Positions 44,487 through 55,160 of a stretch of DNA of 64,000 nucleotides are shown piece after piece; positions within the stretch are counted from its first letter, which is position 1; every line of letters starts with the position of its first letter. The stretch lies in assembly GCF_004135365.1 (NCBI RefSeq), contig NZ_CP035492.1, positions 1,916,001 through 1,980,000 on the forward strand, given 5' to 3'. Position numbers and translations under genes: made by a program. The stretch is from Paenibacillus protaetiae. GTDB lineage: Bacteria; Bacillota; Bacilli; Paenibacillales; Paenibacillaceae. Under the pieces are notes generated by a model. That model ran no database searches and had not been told where the DNA came from. It was given only the letters and a program-made list of their open reading frames with translations.

Positions 44487-44586
44487 ACTGGACCTCCCTT
44501 ATTTTGTATACCTATATAACAGCTCCGCCGCGGCAGCGGATCGTTAAGGCGCCGCGGCAGCCCTGGTTATACCAACAGTGTGGCGA

Positions 44587-45459
44587 TCAGCCTTTGACAG
44601 AACCAATCATCATGCCTTGCACAAAATACTTTTGTACAAACGGATAGATACAAATAATAGGCAATGAAGTTAATACCATCGCTGTCGACTTGACGGTAGC
44701 TGCAATCTGGTTCGTATTTTCCGAGTTGGCGCCAATCTCCGTCGTACTGATCGCGCTGTCGATAACTTGCCGAAGGAACAAGGCTACAGGCCATTTTTCC
44801 TTCGTTTGCAAGTACAGCGAAGCAGAGAACCAGTCGTTCCAGATGCCTACGATAACAAACAGAATCATCGTCGCCAGGATAGGTTTGGAAAGCGGAAGCG
44901 TAATCCGGGTGAATATCCCGAATACGTCCAGGCCGTCGACCTTGGCGGCCTCCTCCACTTCGTTCGGCAAGCTAGCAAAGAAGGTCTTCATCAGGATGAC
45001 GTTAAACGCGCTGATTGCACCCGGAATAAGGAGTGCCCACATCGTGTCCTTCATGCTTAAAGACTTGGCGATCAGAATGTAGTTCGGGATCAGCCCGCCG
45101 CCAAAGTACATCGTAAAAAGCACAAACGGTACAAAAAACTTGTTCAGGCGAAGTTTTTCTTTCGACAGCGGGTAAGCCATCACGGCCGTCGCTCCGACTG
45201 CTATCAGCGTTCCAAGCACCGCATACATAATTGTGTTGCCATAATAGCGGAAGAAGTCCGGTTTGCCCAAGATGGTTTTATACGTTTCGGATGTGAAATC
45301 AATCGGATAAAACGATATTTTACCTGCGTATACCGCCGCTTCCGAGCTGAACGACTGCGCCAGCAAATACAGGAACGGATACAGGGTAACGAATACAACA
45401 ATCGTCATAATAATTGTGTTGAATACTTGAAACACCCGATAAGATGAGGATGCTTTCAT
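44587..45459 (-). CDS. Carbohydrate ABC transporter permease (LplC/YtcP-like)
   Basis: A 290-residue inner-membrane permease with six predicted helices. The ATPase-contacting EAA loop is VEEAAKVDGLDVFGIFTRITLPLSKP. It begins 15 bases after the first permease gene. It probably pairs with the 45475 permease as a heterodimer. No ATPase gene is in the cluster, as is usual for CUT1 systems that share an MsmK-type ATPase. Confidence 0.93.
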   Translation of the reverse strand: MKASSSYRVFQVFNTIIMTIVVFVTLYPFLYLLAQSFSSEAAVYAGKISFYPIDFTSETYKTILGKPDFFRYYGNTIMYAVLGTLIAVGATAVMAYPLSKEKLRLNKFFVPFVLFTMYFGGGLIPNYILIAKSLSMKDTMWALLIPGAISAFNVILMKTFFASLPNEVEEAAKVDGLDVFGIFTRITLPLSKPILATMILFVIVGIWNDWFSASLYLQTKEKWPVALFLRQVIDSAISTTEIGANSENTNQIAATVKSTAMVLTSLPIICIYPFVQKYFVQGMMIGSVKG

Positions 45460-45474
45460 GTGAACTGCCCCTCT

Positions 45475-46404
45475 CTACCACAAGCTAGTTTTGGTCGTTT
45501 TTTTCGAAATAGCGTTAGCTGTAGTCACCAGAATGAGGCCGATAATGCCTTCAAACAAGCCGACAGCGGTCGCATAGCTGAAGTTGCCCCCGGTAATACC
45601 CATCCGGTAAACATAAGTCGAGATAACATCCGCCGTTTCATACGTAAGCGGGTTGTACAAGAGCAAGATTTTCTCGAAGTTGGAGCCCATGATGCCGCCG
45701 ATGTCCAATACAAGAAGCGTCATAATAGTTGGCAGAATGCCCGGAATCGTCACGTGCCAAGCGAGTCTAAACCGGCTGGCGCCGTCAATTCTTGCAGCTT
45801 CGTACAGCTCGGTATTAATGCTCGTCATAGCCGCCAGGTACAGGATCGTCCCCCACCCTAACCCTTGCCATAAGCCAGAGGAAACATAAATGGCCGGGAA
45901 CCAGTGAGGCAGCGATATGAATTGGATTTTGTCAAATCCGAAATGTGCCAGCAGCGCGTTAACAGGCCCGGTTTGGGACAAAATTTCTTTCACCATGCCG
46001 GCTACGATAACCATCGAAATAAAATGCGGCAGGTATGAAACGGTTTGTACGAATTTTTTCATTCTGATCGTCCGGATTTCATTCAGCAGTAAAGCAAATA
46101 TAAGTGTGAGAGGGAACCTGAACAATAAGTAGGTAATACTTAATACCAAGTTGTTTCTGAACGCTCTCCAGAACGTTGGATCGTCCATAAACATCTTGAA
46201 GTACTTAAACCCTACCCATTCCGTTCCTAGAAAATCGGGTCCTCCTCTATATTTCCGAAAAGCAATGATGTTTCCGACCATCGGAGCGTATTTGAAAATA
46301 AGGAAGTAAACGACCGGAATGATAAGAAAGGAATATAACTTCCATTCTTTTCTTACATGTCTCCAAAGCGGGGTCGTGTCGATTGTTTTCTTGCGGACTT
46401 CCAT
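45475..46404 (-). CDS. Carbohydrate ABC transporter permease (LplB/YtcO... type)
   Basis: A 309-residue permease with six predicted helices and EAA loop YEAARIDGASRFRLAWHVTIPGILPT. The N terminus (KTIDTTPLWRHVRKEWKLYSFLIIPVVYFLIFKYAPM) matches the LplB type. It is first in the operon. A cre-like CcpA site lies about 240 bases upstream. Confidence 0.93.
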   Translation of the reverse strand: MEVRKKTIDTTPLWRHVRKEWKLYSFLIIPVVYFLIFKYAPMVGNIIAFRKYRGGPDFLGTEWVGFKYFKMFMDDPTFWRAFRNNLVLSITYLLFRFPLTLIFALLLNEIRTIRMKKFVQTVSYLPHFISMVIVAGMVKEILSQTGPVNALLAHFGFDKIQFISLPHWFPAIYVSSGLWQGLGWGTILYLAAMTSINTELYEAARIDGASRFRLAWHVTIPGILPTIMTLLVLDIGGIMGSNFEKILLLYNPLTYETADVISTYVYRMGITGGNFSYATAVGLFEGIIGLILVTTANAISKKTTKTSLW

Positions 46405-46820
46405 GGCATCCCACTCTCCTTCTTCTTAATTGCCTCTTCTATTGTCTGTTGTTCAGACCACCCTCTTCGCCAAGCGTATTACGTCCCGGGAAGATGCGAT
46501 CCTAATCTCTCTCGTTTCACCTGAATTTCCCCCTTGTTACGATCTCTTTCTGCTCATAATTGGTAACTATAATTAATAGTCATTTATAACAAAAAACTAC
46601 ATTTTCATTAAAGAAAGCGCTTAATATTAGTTATTTCGACTTATGTATTCGCTTTCATTAACTCGATTATATCCACTTCCCTAGTACCGTTCTTCGTAAA
46701 TATAGCTTTTAATTGATCAAATATTGCCTTTTTTGGTCAGGTTATTGATTTTCGATCTATTGGATGCCATTATCTGATTAGGATAAATCACACAAATTCA
46801 TTAGAAAGGATCGAGGAACG
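46405..46820. other. Divergent control region between ABC transporter and AraC/GH2 genes
   Basis: 416 bp, AT-rich, no gene. It holds a good cre site at 46643-46658 and a weaker AAGCGCTT-centred palindrome at 46615-46622. Direct AraC-binding repeats could not be assigned by eye. Confidence 0.6.
46643..46658 (-). promoter_or_regulatory. CcpA cre-like site
   Basis: On the minus strand the sequence ATGAAAGCGAATACAT matches the consensus WTGNAANCGNWNNCWW at every position. It lies upstream of both the transporter operon and the AraC gene, and suggests glucose (catabolite) repression. Confidence 0.75.
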
Positions 46821-47699
46821 ATGATTGAAATCCTTGACGGCGCCAAAGAGACCGTCTCTTACCGCGATCATTTCGGAATACGGATCTACTTGAACCGCGA
46901 AGCAGAACATTATCCGATTCACTGGCACACGGCTGCAGAAATTATTATGCCATTCGACAATGTTTACACAGTCATTGTCAATGACATCAAGCATGTCCTA
47001 TATCCGGGCGATATTTTAGTGCTTCCGCCGGGCGAGCTTCATCAAATATTTGCGCCGGAATCCGGCGAGCGGATTATATTGCAATTCGACTGCTCCATCT
47101 TGTACAACATGAACGGCTTTGATTCTACCTTTCATTTGCTTCGTCCTTGCGTGCTTGTTACCGCAGAGCAAAACAGCTCGCTGCATAACGTGCTAAAGCC
47201 GCTTCTGGTCGATATTAAAAATGAATATTTTAGCCAAAGCCATCTTCGGGAAGCTTCGGCTTATGCCAAGCTGATCCAGTTTTTCGTTGAGATCGGACGA
47301 AACATTATTCATGAAGAACGCCGTTTTCCTCATATGAAAAGCAACAAGCAGCACAAATATATCGATAAGTTTCTTCAGGTTTGCAATTATATGAACGAGC
47401 ATTGCACCGAAGATATTCGAGTAGAAGATTTGGCAGCGCTTACCGGCTTCAGCAAATACCATTTCACCCGCATGTTCAAGCAGTTTATGGGCGTTTCCTA
47501 TTACAACTACCTGATCCAGCACCGGATTATGTACGCGGAAAAGCTGCTCATTGATCCGAATTTATCCGTTATGGAAGTGGCCATGCGTTCCGGCTTCGGA
47601 AGCTTGCCTACCTTTAACCGTGTGTTTAAAACGTATAAAAAATGCACCCCGTCTGAATACAAGGTACTTCACGGCAATCATCCCATTTCGAGCAGATAA
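46821..47699 (+). CDS. AraC-family transcriptional regulator
   Basis: A 292-residue regulator: N-terminal cupin sensor (HYPIHWHTAAEIIMPF; YPGDILVLPPGELHQIF, about residues 30-80) and a C-terminal AraC domain (VEDLAALTGFSKYHFTRMFKQFMG; VMEVAMRSGFGSLPTFNRVFKTYKKCTPSEYK). It is followed 29 bases later by the GH2 gene and is divergent from the ABC transporter, so it is the likely local sugar-responsive activator. Confidence 0.93.
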   Translation: MIEILDGAKETVSYRDHFGIRIYLNREAEHYPIHWHTAAEIIMPFDNVYTVIVNDIKHVLYPGDILVLPPGELHQIFAPESGERIILQFDCSILYNMNGFDSTFHLLRPCVLVTAEQNSSLHNVLKPLLVDIKNEYFSQSHLREASAYAKLIQFFVEIGRNIIHEERRFPHMKSNKQHKYIDKFLQVCNYMNEHCTEDIRVEDLAALTGFSKYHFTRMFKQFMGVSYYNYLIQHRIMYAEKLLIDPNLSVMEVAMRSGFGSLPTFNRVFKTYKKCTPSEYKVLHGNHPISSR

Positions 47700-47728
47700 G
47701 AGAAGCCACCCCGACGAAAAGGAGCATC

Positions 47729-50700
47729 ATGCAGATGAGCACGAAAAAAAAATTCAACACTGGCTGGTCATTCGCTAAGCAGCCTATCGGAACGGATTTG
47801 AAAGCGGTAACAAATGATGCCGTAGCGTGGATGCCTGTCACATTGCCCCATGACTGGCTGATTTACGACAGCCGCAATCTGTATGAGAACGGCGAAGGCT
47901 GGTATCGCAAAACGTTCGAGCTGAACGAATCGGAATCCAGCGGGCGAATAACTCTTTATTTTGAAGGCGTTTACATGAATTCTGCCGTATTCGTAAACGG
48001 CTGCGAAGCCGGAACCTGGAAAAACGGCTATTCCAGCTTTGAGATCGACATTACGCCATACATCGTGACGGGGCGAAACGAAGTATACGTGCAGGCCGTC
48101 TACGAATCGCCTAATTCTCGCTGGTATTCAGGCGCAGGCATTTATCGCCCGGTATGGCTGAAGTCGTACCCGGACAGTCATATCGCTTCAGACGGCATTT
48201 ATATTTCCGCCCGGCAGCAAAATGAAAGCAACTGGCTGGTGCAGATCGGCACGGAGGTCCGGTTTGCACCAGCAGCCGACTCATCAGCATCCTGCCTGCT
48301 GAGGCATACCGCCATTGATCCTTCCGGCACGGTGGCTGCCCGGCAGGAAACGGCGATTGCTGCAGCGGCCGGAGAGCTAGTGACGTTCCAAAGCGACCTG
48401 TCCGTCGATCAGCCGCTCGTGTGGGATACGGAGCATCCGTATTGCTATAAGCTGGTAACGGAACTGGTCCATAATGGCGCTACCATCGACCGGGAGGAAC
48501 AGCCATTTGGGTTCCGCACCTTTACATTCGACAGCCAGACCGGTTTTTACTTAAACGGCCGCCATATGAAGCTGAACGGCGTATGCCAGCATCATGATCT
48601 CGGCTGCCTGGGCGCTGCCGTCAATAAAACGGCGTTGCGCAGGCAAATCAAACTTCTGCAGGAAATGGGCGTCAACGCGATTCGAACCGCTCACAATATG
48701 CCGGCGGTTGAGCTGATGGAGCTTGCGGACGAGATGGGCGTACTGATCGTATCCGAAGCTTTCGACATGTGGGAACGCCAAAAGACGCCTTATGACTACG
48801 CCCGTTTCTTCCCCGAATGGTGGGAAAAAGATGTGGCAAGCTGGGTGCGCAGAGACCGCAATCATCCAAGCCTGCTGATGTGGAGCATCGGCAACGAAAT
48901 CTATGACACGCATGCCGATGAGCGCGGACAGCAATTAACTGTGATGCTGCGCGACAAAGTGCTGGAGCATGACCCAAGGGGCAATGCATCCGTTACGATC
49001 GGCTCCAATTATATGCCGTGGGAAAATGCGCAAAAATGCGCGGATCTGGTTGCATTCGCGGGCTACAACTACGGGGAAAACTATTATGAACTTCATCATC
49101 AGCAGCATCCGGACTGGATCATTTACGGCAGCGAAACCTGCTCCACAGTGCAAAGCCGGGGGATCTATCATTTTCCGCTTTCGCAGTCCGTCTTGGCTGA
49201 CGACGATGAGCAGTGCTCCTCCCTGGGCAACAGTTCGACCAGCTGGGGGCCAAAAGCACCGAAAGCTGCATTATCGGGGACCGGGACGCGGCATATTCGC
49301 TGGGGCAGTTTTTGTGGACCGGCTTTGATTATATCGGAGAGCCAACTCCTTATCATACGAAAAACTCGTATTTTGGCCAGCTCGACACCGCCGGCTTCAA
49401 GAAAGACTCCTATTATGTTTATCAAGCGGCATGGACGAGCTATAAAGCCCGGCCGATGGTCCATATTTTCCCGTATTGGGATTTTTCCGAAGGCCAGCTG
49501 ATCGACGTGCGCGTCTGTTCCAATGCGCCTAAGATCGAATTGTTTTTTAACGGGGAATCGCAAGGCGTGTTCCATATTGACCACAAACACGGCCAAAAGC
49601 TGATTGGGGACTGGCAAATCCCTTACACCAAAGGTGTACTGAAGGCAGTCGCTTACGATGAGACGGATACGCCGATTGCAACGGATGTGCAGTCTTCCTT
49701 TGGCGATGCCGCTTCCATCCGGCTGACGCCGGACAAAACCGCGATGACGGCGGACGGCTCGGACCTTATTTTTATCGAGATTGACGCTTTGGATGCGGAC
49801 GGCTTGCCCGTGGCTAATGCCAACAACAATATCCATGTTGCGGTTGAGGGGCCGGGACGCCTTGTAGGGCTGGACAACGGCGACAGCACGGACTACGACT
49901 CCTACAAAGGGAGCTGCCGCAAGCTATTCAGCGGCAAACTGCTGGCGGTCATTGCGGCAACGCTGGAGAGCGGCACGGTAACAGTTCGCGCGGAGTCCAA
50001 AGAACTGGCAGCATGTGAACTGGAGCTGTCGGCAGTGCCTCCTGCTGCGGGAAGCAGCTTGGAAGAAGCGGCGCTGTACGCTTATTCGCCGGAACAGGAG
50101 CGGCTCGCGAAAGCCGGAACGCCGCCTGTGGAGCAGGACGCGATTCCGGTTCGCAAGCTGGAGATCGTATGCCCGCAGGGCAATCAGCTGGATGCGGACA
50201 ACCGCACGCTTCCTGTCCGGGTTATCGTTCATCCAAGCAGCGCGGCTTATCGGGATGTGCAGTGGCGCTTGACGAACGCCGCGGGCAATGATGCCCCTAT
50301 TGCATCGCTGCAGGCCAGCGGGAATGAAGCGCTTATTACCGCTTTAAGCGACGGCGAATTTTACATCCGGTGCGGCACAACTAACGGCACGGATCATATT
50401 AAACTGTATTCCCTGATGGATTTCCGCATTCAAGGCTTGGGGCAAACGTTCCTGAATCCGTATTCCTTTGTATCTGCCGGCTACCATAACGGGAACAGCC
50501 GCAACCTGACGAACGGCAACGAACGGGGCGTTGCGACCGGCCGGGATGGCGAAAGCCGGATTTGTTTTGACCAAATCGACTTTGGCAGCTACGGGTCCGA
50601 TGAAATTACGCTGCCGGTTTTCTCGCTGGACAGCGAGAAGTTCCCGATTGAAATATGGGAAGGCATACCGGGAGAAGCCGGCGCCTCGCTGCTGGCGGAA

Positions 50701-51219
50701 GTTACATACCAGAAGCCGACGCAATGGAACGTATACCAGGAGGAAACGTACAAGCTGCCGCGAAAGTTGACCGGCATTACGTCATTATGTTTTGTGCTGC
50801 GCCGTAAAATCCATTTGAAAGGGTTCCGGTTCAGCCAGCCGGCCAGGGCGTTCGAGCCGCTGCGAGCGCTTGACAATCATTCCATCTACGGCGATACGTT
50901 TACTATGACGGATGATGCGATTGAGCAGATCGGCAACAATGTGTCGCTTGTATTCCACGATATGGACTTCGGCGGTGCAGGCGCCGGCAAGCTGATCTTA
51001 TGCGGCGCATCGCCGATTGACAACAATACGATTCATATCCAATTCAGCGGCGAACAAGGCGAGATGAAACAAATCGTAGAGTTTGCTTATTCCGGCGGTT
51101 ACACGGAACGGGAATTCCCGCTTGAACGCGTAACCGGGCTGCAGACTGTAACGTTCGTATTCCTGCCGGGCAGCCAGTTCCATTTCAAATGGTTCCGGTT
51201 TATCCCCGCTGAACAATAA
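47729..51219 (+). pseudogene. Glycoside hydrolase family 2 beta-galactosidase, frameshifted
   Basis: A GH2 enzyme of about 1,163 residues if repaired. The first frame has the sugar-binding, sandwich and barrel domains, with acid/base Glu390 (WSIGNE) and nucleophile Glu469 (IYGSETC). It goes out of frame in the G run 49245-49249 (TSW then GAKSTES is expected). The second frame carries the barrel end (LGQFLWTGFDYIGE), DUF4982-like, Ig-like and C-terminal sugar-binding-like domains to 51219. Adding one G makes the length a multiple of three. No signal peptide. It follows the AraC gene and probably digests what the divergent ABC system imports. Real mutation or sequencing error cannot be told apart. 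Confidence 0.88.
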
Positions 51220-51286
51220 CAAGCGAACAGGTCGTTATTCATCGCTTAATGTGACGAACGGGACAGATTAAATTGCTTTTACCAAT

Positions 51287-51345
51287 AAAAAAAAGGATGC
51301 CCTTTAAGTCCATTCGAAATGGCGTAAGGGGCATCCCTTTTGTTT
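51287..51345. terminator. Bidirectional terminator between GH2 and usp remnant
   Basis: GGATGCCCTT (51295-51304) pairs with AAGGGGCATCC (51326-51336, one bulge), with an inner CCATT/AATGG hairpin (51310-51322). Long A and T runs lie on each side. It lies where the usp homology stops. Confidence 0.88.
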
Positions 51346-51346
51346 T

Positions 51347-51617
51347 TATTTCGGATACAAGCCCGATGCCGCGGCTGCCCATCACAATCAGATCACAGCT
51401 TTTATGATGAGCCGCCTTGCAAATAACTTTGGCCGGATCGCCGGCAATCTGTCCGATCGACATTGATTTCCGGCTCATTAAGCACAATTGGAGGAGTGAC
51501 ATGGAGAACCGTAATTTGCGTGTCCGCCTGCAGTGCTTCGGCTAAACGGACGGCATGCTCCAATGCTTTTTCCGATTGCTGAGATCCGTCAACGGGAACT
51601 AGAATATGCTTGTACAT
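51347..51617 (-). pseudogene. Universal stress protein (UspA) remnant
   Basis: The N-terminal UspA half is intact (MYKHILVPVDGSQQSEKALEHAVRLAEAL...VLHVTPPIVLNEPEINVD). Then about 40 central residues are missing, and the frame changes before GDPAKVICKAAHHKSCDLIVMGSRGIGLVSEI. The final strand and the GSVSHxV ATP-binding part of the family are replaced by unrelated sequence running through a terminator. So there is an internal deletion with a shift, plus loss of the C terminus; surely non-functional. Confidence 0.85.
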
Positions 51618-51703
51618 CCACTCGCTTCCTTTATGCAAACCAATATTCTGCACCAAAAGTTATATGCTGAATTTCTTGGTTATTACAACCAAATCATACT
51701 CTA

Positions 51704-51747
51704 TATTAACATTCACATTCACATTCACATTAACGTTCACGTCAACG
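51704..51747. repeat. Short hexanucleotide repeat
   Basis: About seven imperfect copies of ATTCAC (ATTAAC, ATTCAC three times, ATTAAC, GTTCAC, GTCAAC) between the usp remnant and the aldolase gene. Confidence 0.8.
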
Positions 51748-51845
51748 TAAGTATTGTTATAAAAAAACGCCGTATCGGCGAATTGTCCAGTCTGTCAGAA
51801 CGTATCTAACAAACAGTGCAATTTCCACATACGGCGTCGTTTATA

Positions 51846-52733
51846 TTATTGGATAGAAGCTTCGTATATTTCGCGGATCGTTTGGGACAATACCGCGTTG
51901 AACTCCTCATCGCTTTGGCCGGCTGTCAAACCTTCCGACAAAGCCCGCGAGAAGCTGGCAATCAAACCATGATTGCGGCTCAATTTTTCGTTAGCTTCCG
52001 ATTGCGAATAACCGCCCGACAACGCAACAACCCGCAAAACATGCGGATCAGCCATCAAATCGCTGTAGAAATTGTCTACCGTAGGAATCGACAGCTTCAG
52101 CATCACATGGACACCTTCATCCAAAGCGGACAGCTGGTTCAAAATTTCTTCCTTCAATATTTTTTCGGAAAGCTCTTTATCCGCGCTGGAAATATCCACT
52201 TCCGGTTCAATAATCGGCACAAGCCCTGCTTGTACAATCTGTTTGCCGACGGCAAACTGCTGTTCCACAACCTGCTTAATGCCGGCCGGATTCGCTTCTT
52301 TAATAAGCGAACGCATTTTGGTGCCAAAGATGTTGCGGCCAACTGCCCGCTTCAGCAAATCGTCCAAGCCATTAATCGGCTTCATCAGCTGAACGCCGTT
52401 CTCCAGAGCAGCAAGCCCTTGGTCTACTTTTAAGAAAGGAACAACTCCTTTGTCCTCCCATAAATAGTCGGCCGTCAGTTTGCCGTCAATGGAACGGTCC
52501 ATTGTATTCTCAAACAAAATGGCGCCGATTATGTACTTGGAATCAAATGCAGCGCTTTTAATAATACGTGTTCTCATCTCATGCACGAGCTGATACATTT
52601 CCTCATCGCCCGAGTAGCTGCTTTCCGAAATACCGTATTGCTGCAGCGCTTTAGGCGTGCTGCCCCCGCTTTGGTCCAAAGCGGCAATAAAACCGCCTTT
52701 CGTGCGAATTTGTTCCAATTGTTTGTTGTTCAT
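51846..52733 (-). CDS. fda: Fructose-bisphosphate aldolase, class I
   Basis: A 295-residue Schiff-base aldolase that splits fructose 1,6-bisphosphate into dihydroxyacetone phosphate and glyceraldehyde 3-phosphate. It resembles Staphylococcus-type Fda, with [15 protein letters not shown] (about 16-30), the active-site Lys213 in [11 protein letters not shown], and [15 protein letters not shown] near the phosphate site. Monocistronic by spacing. Confidence 0.94.
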   Translation of the reverse strand: MNNKQLEQIRTKGGFIAALDQSGGSTPKALQQYGISESSYSGDEEMYQLVHEMRTRIIKSAAFDSKYIIGAILFENTMDRSIDGKLTADYLWEDKGVVPFLKVDQGLAALENGVQLMKPINGLDDLLKRAVGRNIFGTKMRSLIKEANPAGIKQVVEQQFAVGKQIVQAGLVPIIEPEVDISSADKELSEKILKEEILNQLSALDEGVHVMLKLSIPTVDNFYSDLMADPHVLRVVALSGGYSQSEANEKLSRNHGLIASFSRALSEGLTAGQSDEEFNAVLSQTIREIYEASIQ

Positions 52734-52905
52734 CGATGTTTCCCCTTCCTTCTTTATAATGGAATGACATCATCACCGTTATTATAGCACTGAATCCATA
52801 ACGGAAGCACGTTGTTCATGAAATGCCCCGCGCTCCAACATCCAATCCTGCCCGCAGCGCTCATCCAGCGGCCCTCCGGACCGTACGCCAGTATAACACT
52901 AAGCC

Positions 52906-52948
52906 AAAAAGGAGAGCAAGGTGCAGCCGGCACCTTGCTCTCCTTTTT
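52906..52948. terminator. Bidirectional terminator after the ABC exporter genes
   Basis: AAAAAGGAGAGCAAGGTG (52906-52923) pairs perfectly with CACCTTGCTCTCCTTTTT (52931-52948), a 18-bp stem with A/T ends, 13 bases after the permease stop. Confidence 0.95.
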
Positions 52949-52960
52949 CCTTGTCCAGCC

Positions 52961-53776
52961 TTATGTCCGGCGCATATAAGCGCGGACCGTAATCGGCGCG
53001 AAAATAACGACGATTATCGCTGCCCCGATAAGCGATATGCCAAGATCGGAGCCAACTGTGCCGGAGTTGACCAAATCCCGCACAGCCGTAACCAAATGCG
53101 AGATCGGGTTGAATTTCACAAACCATTGCAGCCAATCCGGCATCGTATCGACCGGAACATAGGCGTTGGACAGGAACGTAAGCGGAAATAAGATGATCAT
53201 CGAAATGCCCTGTACGCTGGAAGCCGAACGCGCAATAACGCCAAAAAATGCAAAGATCCAGCTAATCGCCCAGGAACAAGCAATTACGAGAAGCCCGGCG
53301 ATCACAACGTTGCCAATCCCGCCGTCCGGACGGTAGCCCATAATGTAACCCATAACGAAAGTCAGCACGGTTGCAATCGTGTACCGGATCGTATCGGCCA
53401 GCAAAGCTCCTGCGAGCGGGGCTATACGCGCAATCGGCAATGATTTGAATCGGTCGAACACGCCTTTGTCCATATCCTCGCGCAGCTGAACGCCGGTAAC
53501 AACCGAGGTCGTTATAACGGTTTGCACTAGAATGCCCGGAATAATAACCGGCAAATAGCTATGGACATCCCCGGAGATGGCGCCGCCAAAAATATACGTA
53601 AACATTAGCGTAAATATAATCGGCTGGAACGTTACGTCAAACAGCTGTTCCGGCGTCCGGCGGATTTTCAGCAGTCCGCGGTATGCCATCGTTAATGAGT
53701 TGCGTAAAGTTTGGCCAAAGCTGGTATGGTTCTTCAACTGGCGCCCTGCGCCTGTTCGGATTGGAGTGCTGCTCAT
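52961..53776 (-). CDS. ABC-2 type exporter permease (DrrB-like)
   Basis: A 271-residue ABC-2 permease with six predicted helices: RTPEQLFDVTFQPIIFTLMFTYIFGG near residue 40, GVFDRFKSLPIARIAPL, and a C-terminal PLTFLSNAYVPVDTMPDWLQWFVKFNPISHL. It overlaps the ATPase gene by 4 bases. The daunorubicin-type family exports hydrophobic drugs or lipids; the substrate here is unknown. Confidence 0.93.
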   Translation of the reverse strand: MSSTPIRTGAGRQLKNHTSFGQTLRNSLTMAYRGLLKIRRTPEQLFDVTFQPIIFTLMFTYIFGGAISGDVHSYLPVIIPGILVQTVITTSVVTGVQLREDMDKGVFDRFKSLPIARIAPLAGALLADTIRYTIATVLTFVMGYIMGYRPDGGIGNVVIAGLLVIACSWAISWIFAFFGVIARSASSVQGISMIILFPLTFLSNAYVPVDTMPDWLQWFVKFNPISHLVTAVRDLVNSGTVGSDLGISLIGAAIIVVIFAPITVRAYMRRT

Positions 53777-54804
53777 ACGTTTACCTCCTGTGCTTCTTTT
53801 GATTCTGCAGACGATTCTGTTTCGTTCGGCTCAACACCGTGGCCGGTAATCGTCAGGAATACTTCGTCAAGCGTTGGCTTTTGCACGCTGATTTCTGCCA
53901 GCTGAATGCCCGCTCCGCGCAGTTCAATGAGCAAATCCGTCACGATGCTGGGATTATCCATCGGTGCCGTAATTTTGCCGGCTTCAGGCGTAACGGCCGA
54001 CTGAACATGCAGCACCCGGTCAACGATATAACGTGCAGCTTCCAGCTGCTGCGGCTCTTGAATTTTCAAATGAAGCGAGGAAGTTCCAATGGATGCTTTC
54101 AAGTCATCCCCGGTGCCTTCAGCCACAACCTTGCCGCGGTCGATTACAGCAATCCGGTCCGCCAGCTGATCGGCTTCTTCCAAATATTGTGTCGTAAGAA
54201 GTACGGTAGAGCCGGTGTTCACGAGGCGGCGGATCGTGTCCCACATTTGCGACCGCGTGCGCGGATCAAGCCCGGTTGTCGGCTCATCAAGGAAAATAAG
54301 CGGCGGCTGCGCAATAAGGCTTGCCGCGAGATCCAGCCTGCGGCGCATCCCGCCGGAGAAGTTTTTAAGCGGTCGTTTGGCCGCCTCCGTCAAGCCGAAT
54401 TCCTCCAGCAGCTCTTTTGCTTTCCGCTTGGACTCCGCACGGCTTAACCCAAGCAGCCGCGAAAAAATGACCAGATTTTCAGTTGCGCTAAGCGACTCGT
54501 CAACCGACGCATATTGGCCGGTTACGCCAATCAGCTGGCGTACAACCTGCGATTCTTTCACGATATCGCGTCCAAAAATTTGCGCCGTTCCTGCATCCGG
54601 CCGAAGCAAAGTGGCGAGCATTCGGATCGTTGTTGTTTTCCCGGCTCCGTTTGGACCAAGCACGCCGTAGATCGATCCGGCGCGCACGTTCAAGTAAACG
54701 CCGTCCACTGCTTTGTTGTCGCCAAAATGTTTGACCAGGCCGTTCGCTTCTACAGCCCAGTCGCCATTGTTCGGTTCGTGTCTTTTATTTATGAAATGGC
54801 TCAT
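53773..54804 (-). CDS. ABC exporter ATPase (DrrA-like)
   Basis: A 343-residue ATPase: Walker A GPNGAGKTT, signature FSGGMRRRLDLA, Walker B LIFLDEPTTGLD, H-loop region, and a C-terminal DUF4162/DrrA extension of about 90 residues. The ATG at 54804 has AGGAGG 6 bases upstream; an in-frame start at 54822 lies before it. It forms an operon with the 52961 permease. Confidence 0.95.
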   Translation of the reverse strand: MSHFINKRHEPNNGDWAVEANGLVKHFGDNKAVDGVYLNVRAGSIYGVLGPNGAGKTTTIRMLATLLRPDAGTAQIFGRDIVKESQVVRQLIGVTGQYASVDESLSATENLVIFSRLLGLSRAESKRKAKELLEEFGLTEAAKRPLKNFSGGMRRRLDLAASLIAQPPLIFLDEPTTGLDPRTRSQMWDTIRRLVNTGSTVLLTTQYLEEADQLADRIAVIDRGKVVAEGTGDDLKASIGTSSLHLKIQEPQQLEAARYIVDRVLHVQSAVTPEAGKITAPMDNPSIVTDLLIELRGAGIQLAEISVQKPTLDEVFLTITGHGVEPNETESSAESKEAQEVNV

Positions 54805-55160
54805 AATTATCCTCCTGTACAATGTTTTATGAGAAAATCATAACGCACCATTTTAAACTGAATTTAAACTAATGTTTGGCTCACAACCAGTCTCCGATTA
54901 AAAATATGCAACTCGCTTAGAACGCATTAACACGGTCCGGTGTATAAAAGCATAAAAAACTGTCGGCGATACTTTGTCGACAGTCTGAGCGTCCCTCCTT
55001 CATATTAAAGAGTTGTCAGGCAAATAGGTAACTGAAATATAAAAACAAGCGAAGTCCGGATGAATGCCGAGCTGTGCTTGTTTGGTATGCTTCCAATTCC
55101 AATTCATTATTGTAAAATATTCGAAATTTGTATTCCACGACATTCCCTCACGCATGACAT
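54805..55160. other. Intergenic region with a weak terminator
   Basis: No gene seen. The hairpin ACTGTCG/CGACAGT (54959-54965 and 54978-54984) with a T run on the minus strand probably ends transcription of the acetyltransferase gene. The rest, including the exporter promoter area, has no recognisable element. Confidence 0.55.

Noticed and set aside
46612..46627. Second cre-like palindrome AAGAAAGCGCTTAATA
   Set aside because: It fails at two conserved positions (T2 and C14 of the consensus); only the site at 46643-46658 is kept.
49213..49260. Programmed frameshift in the GH2 gene
   Set aside because: The G run lacks a known slippery heptamer with a downstream structure, and GH2 enzymes are not known to use recoding; mutation or error is simpler.
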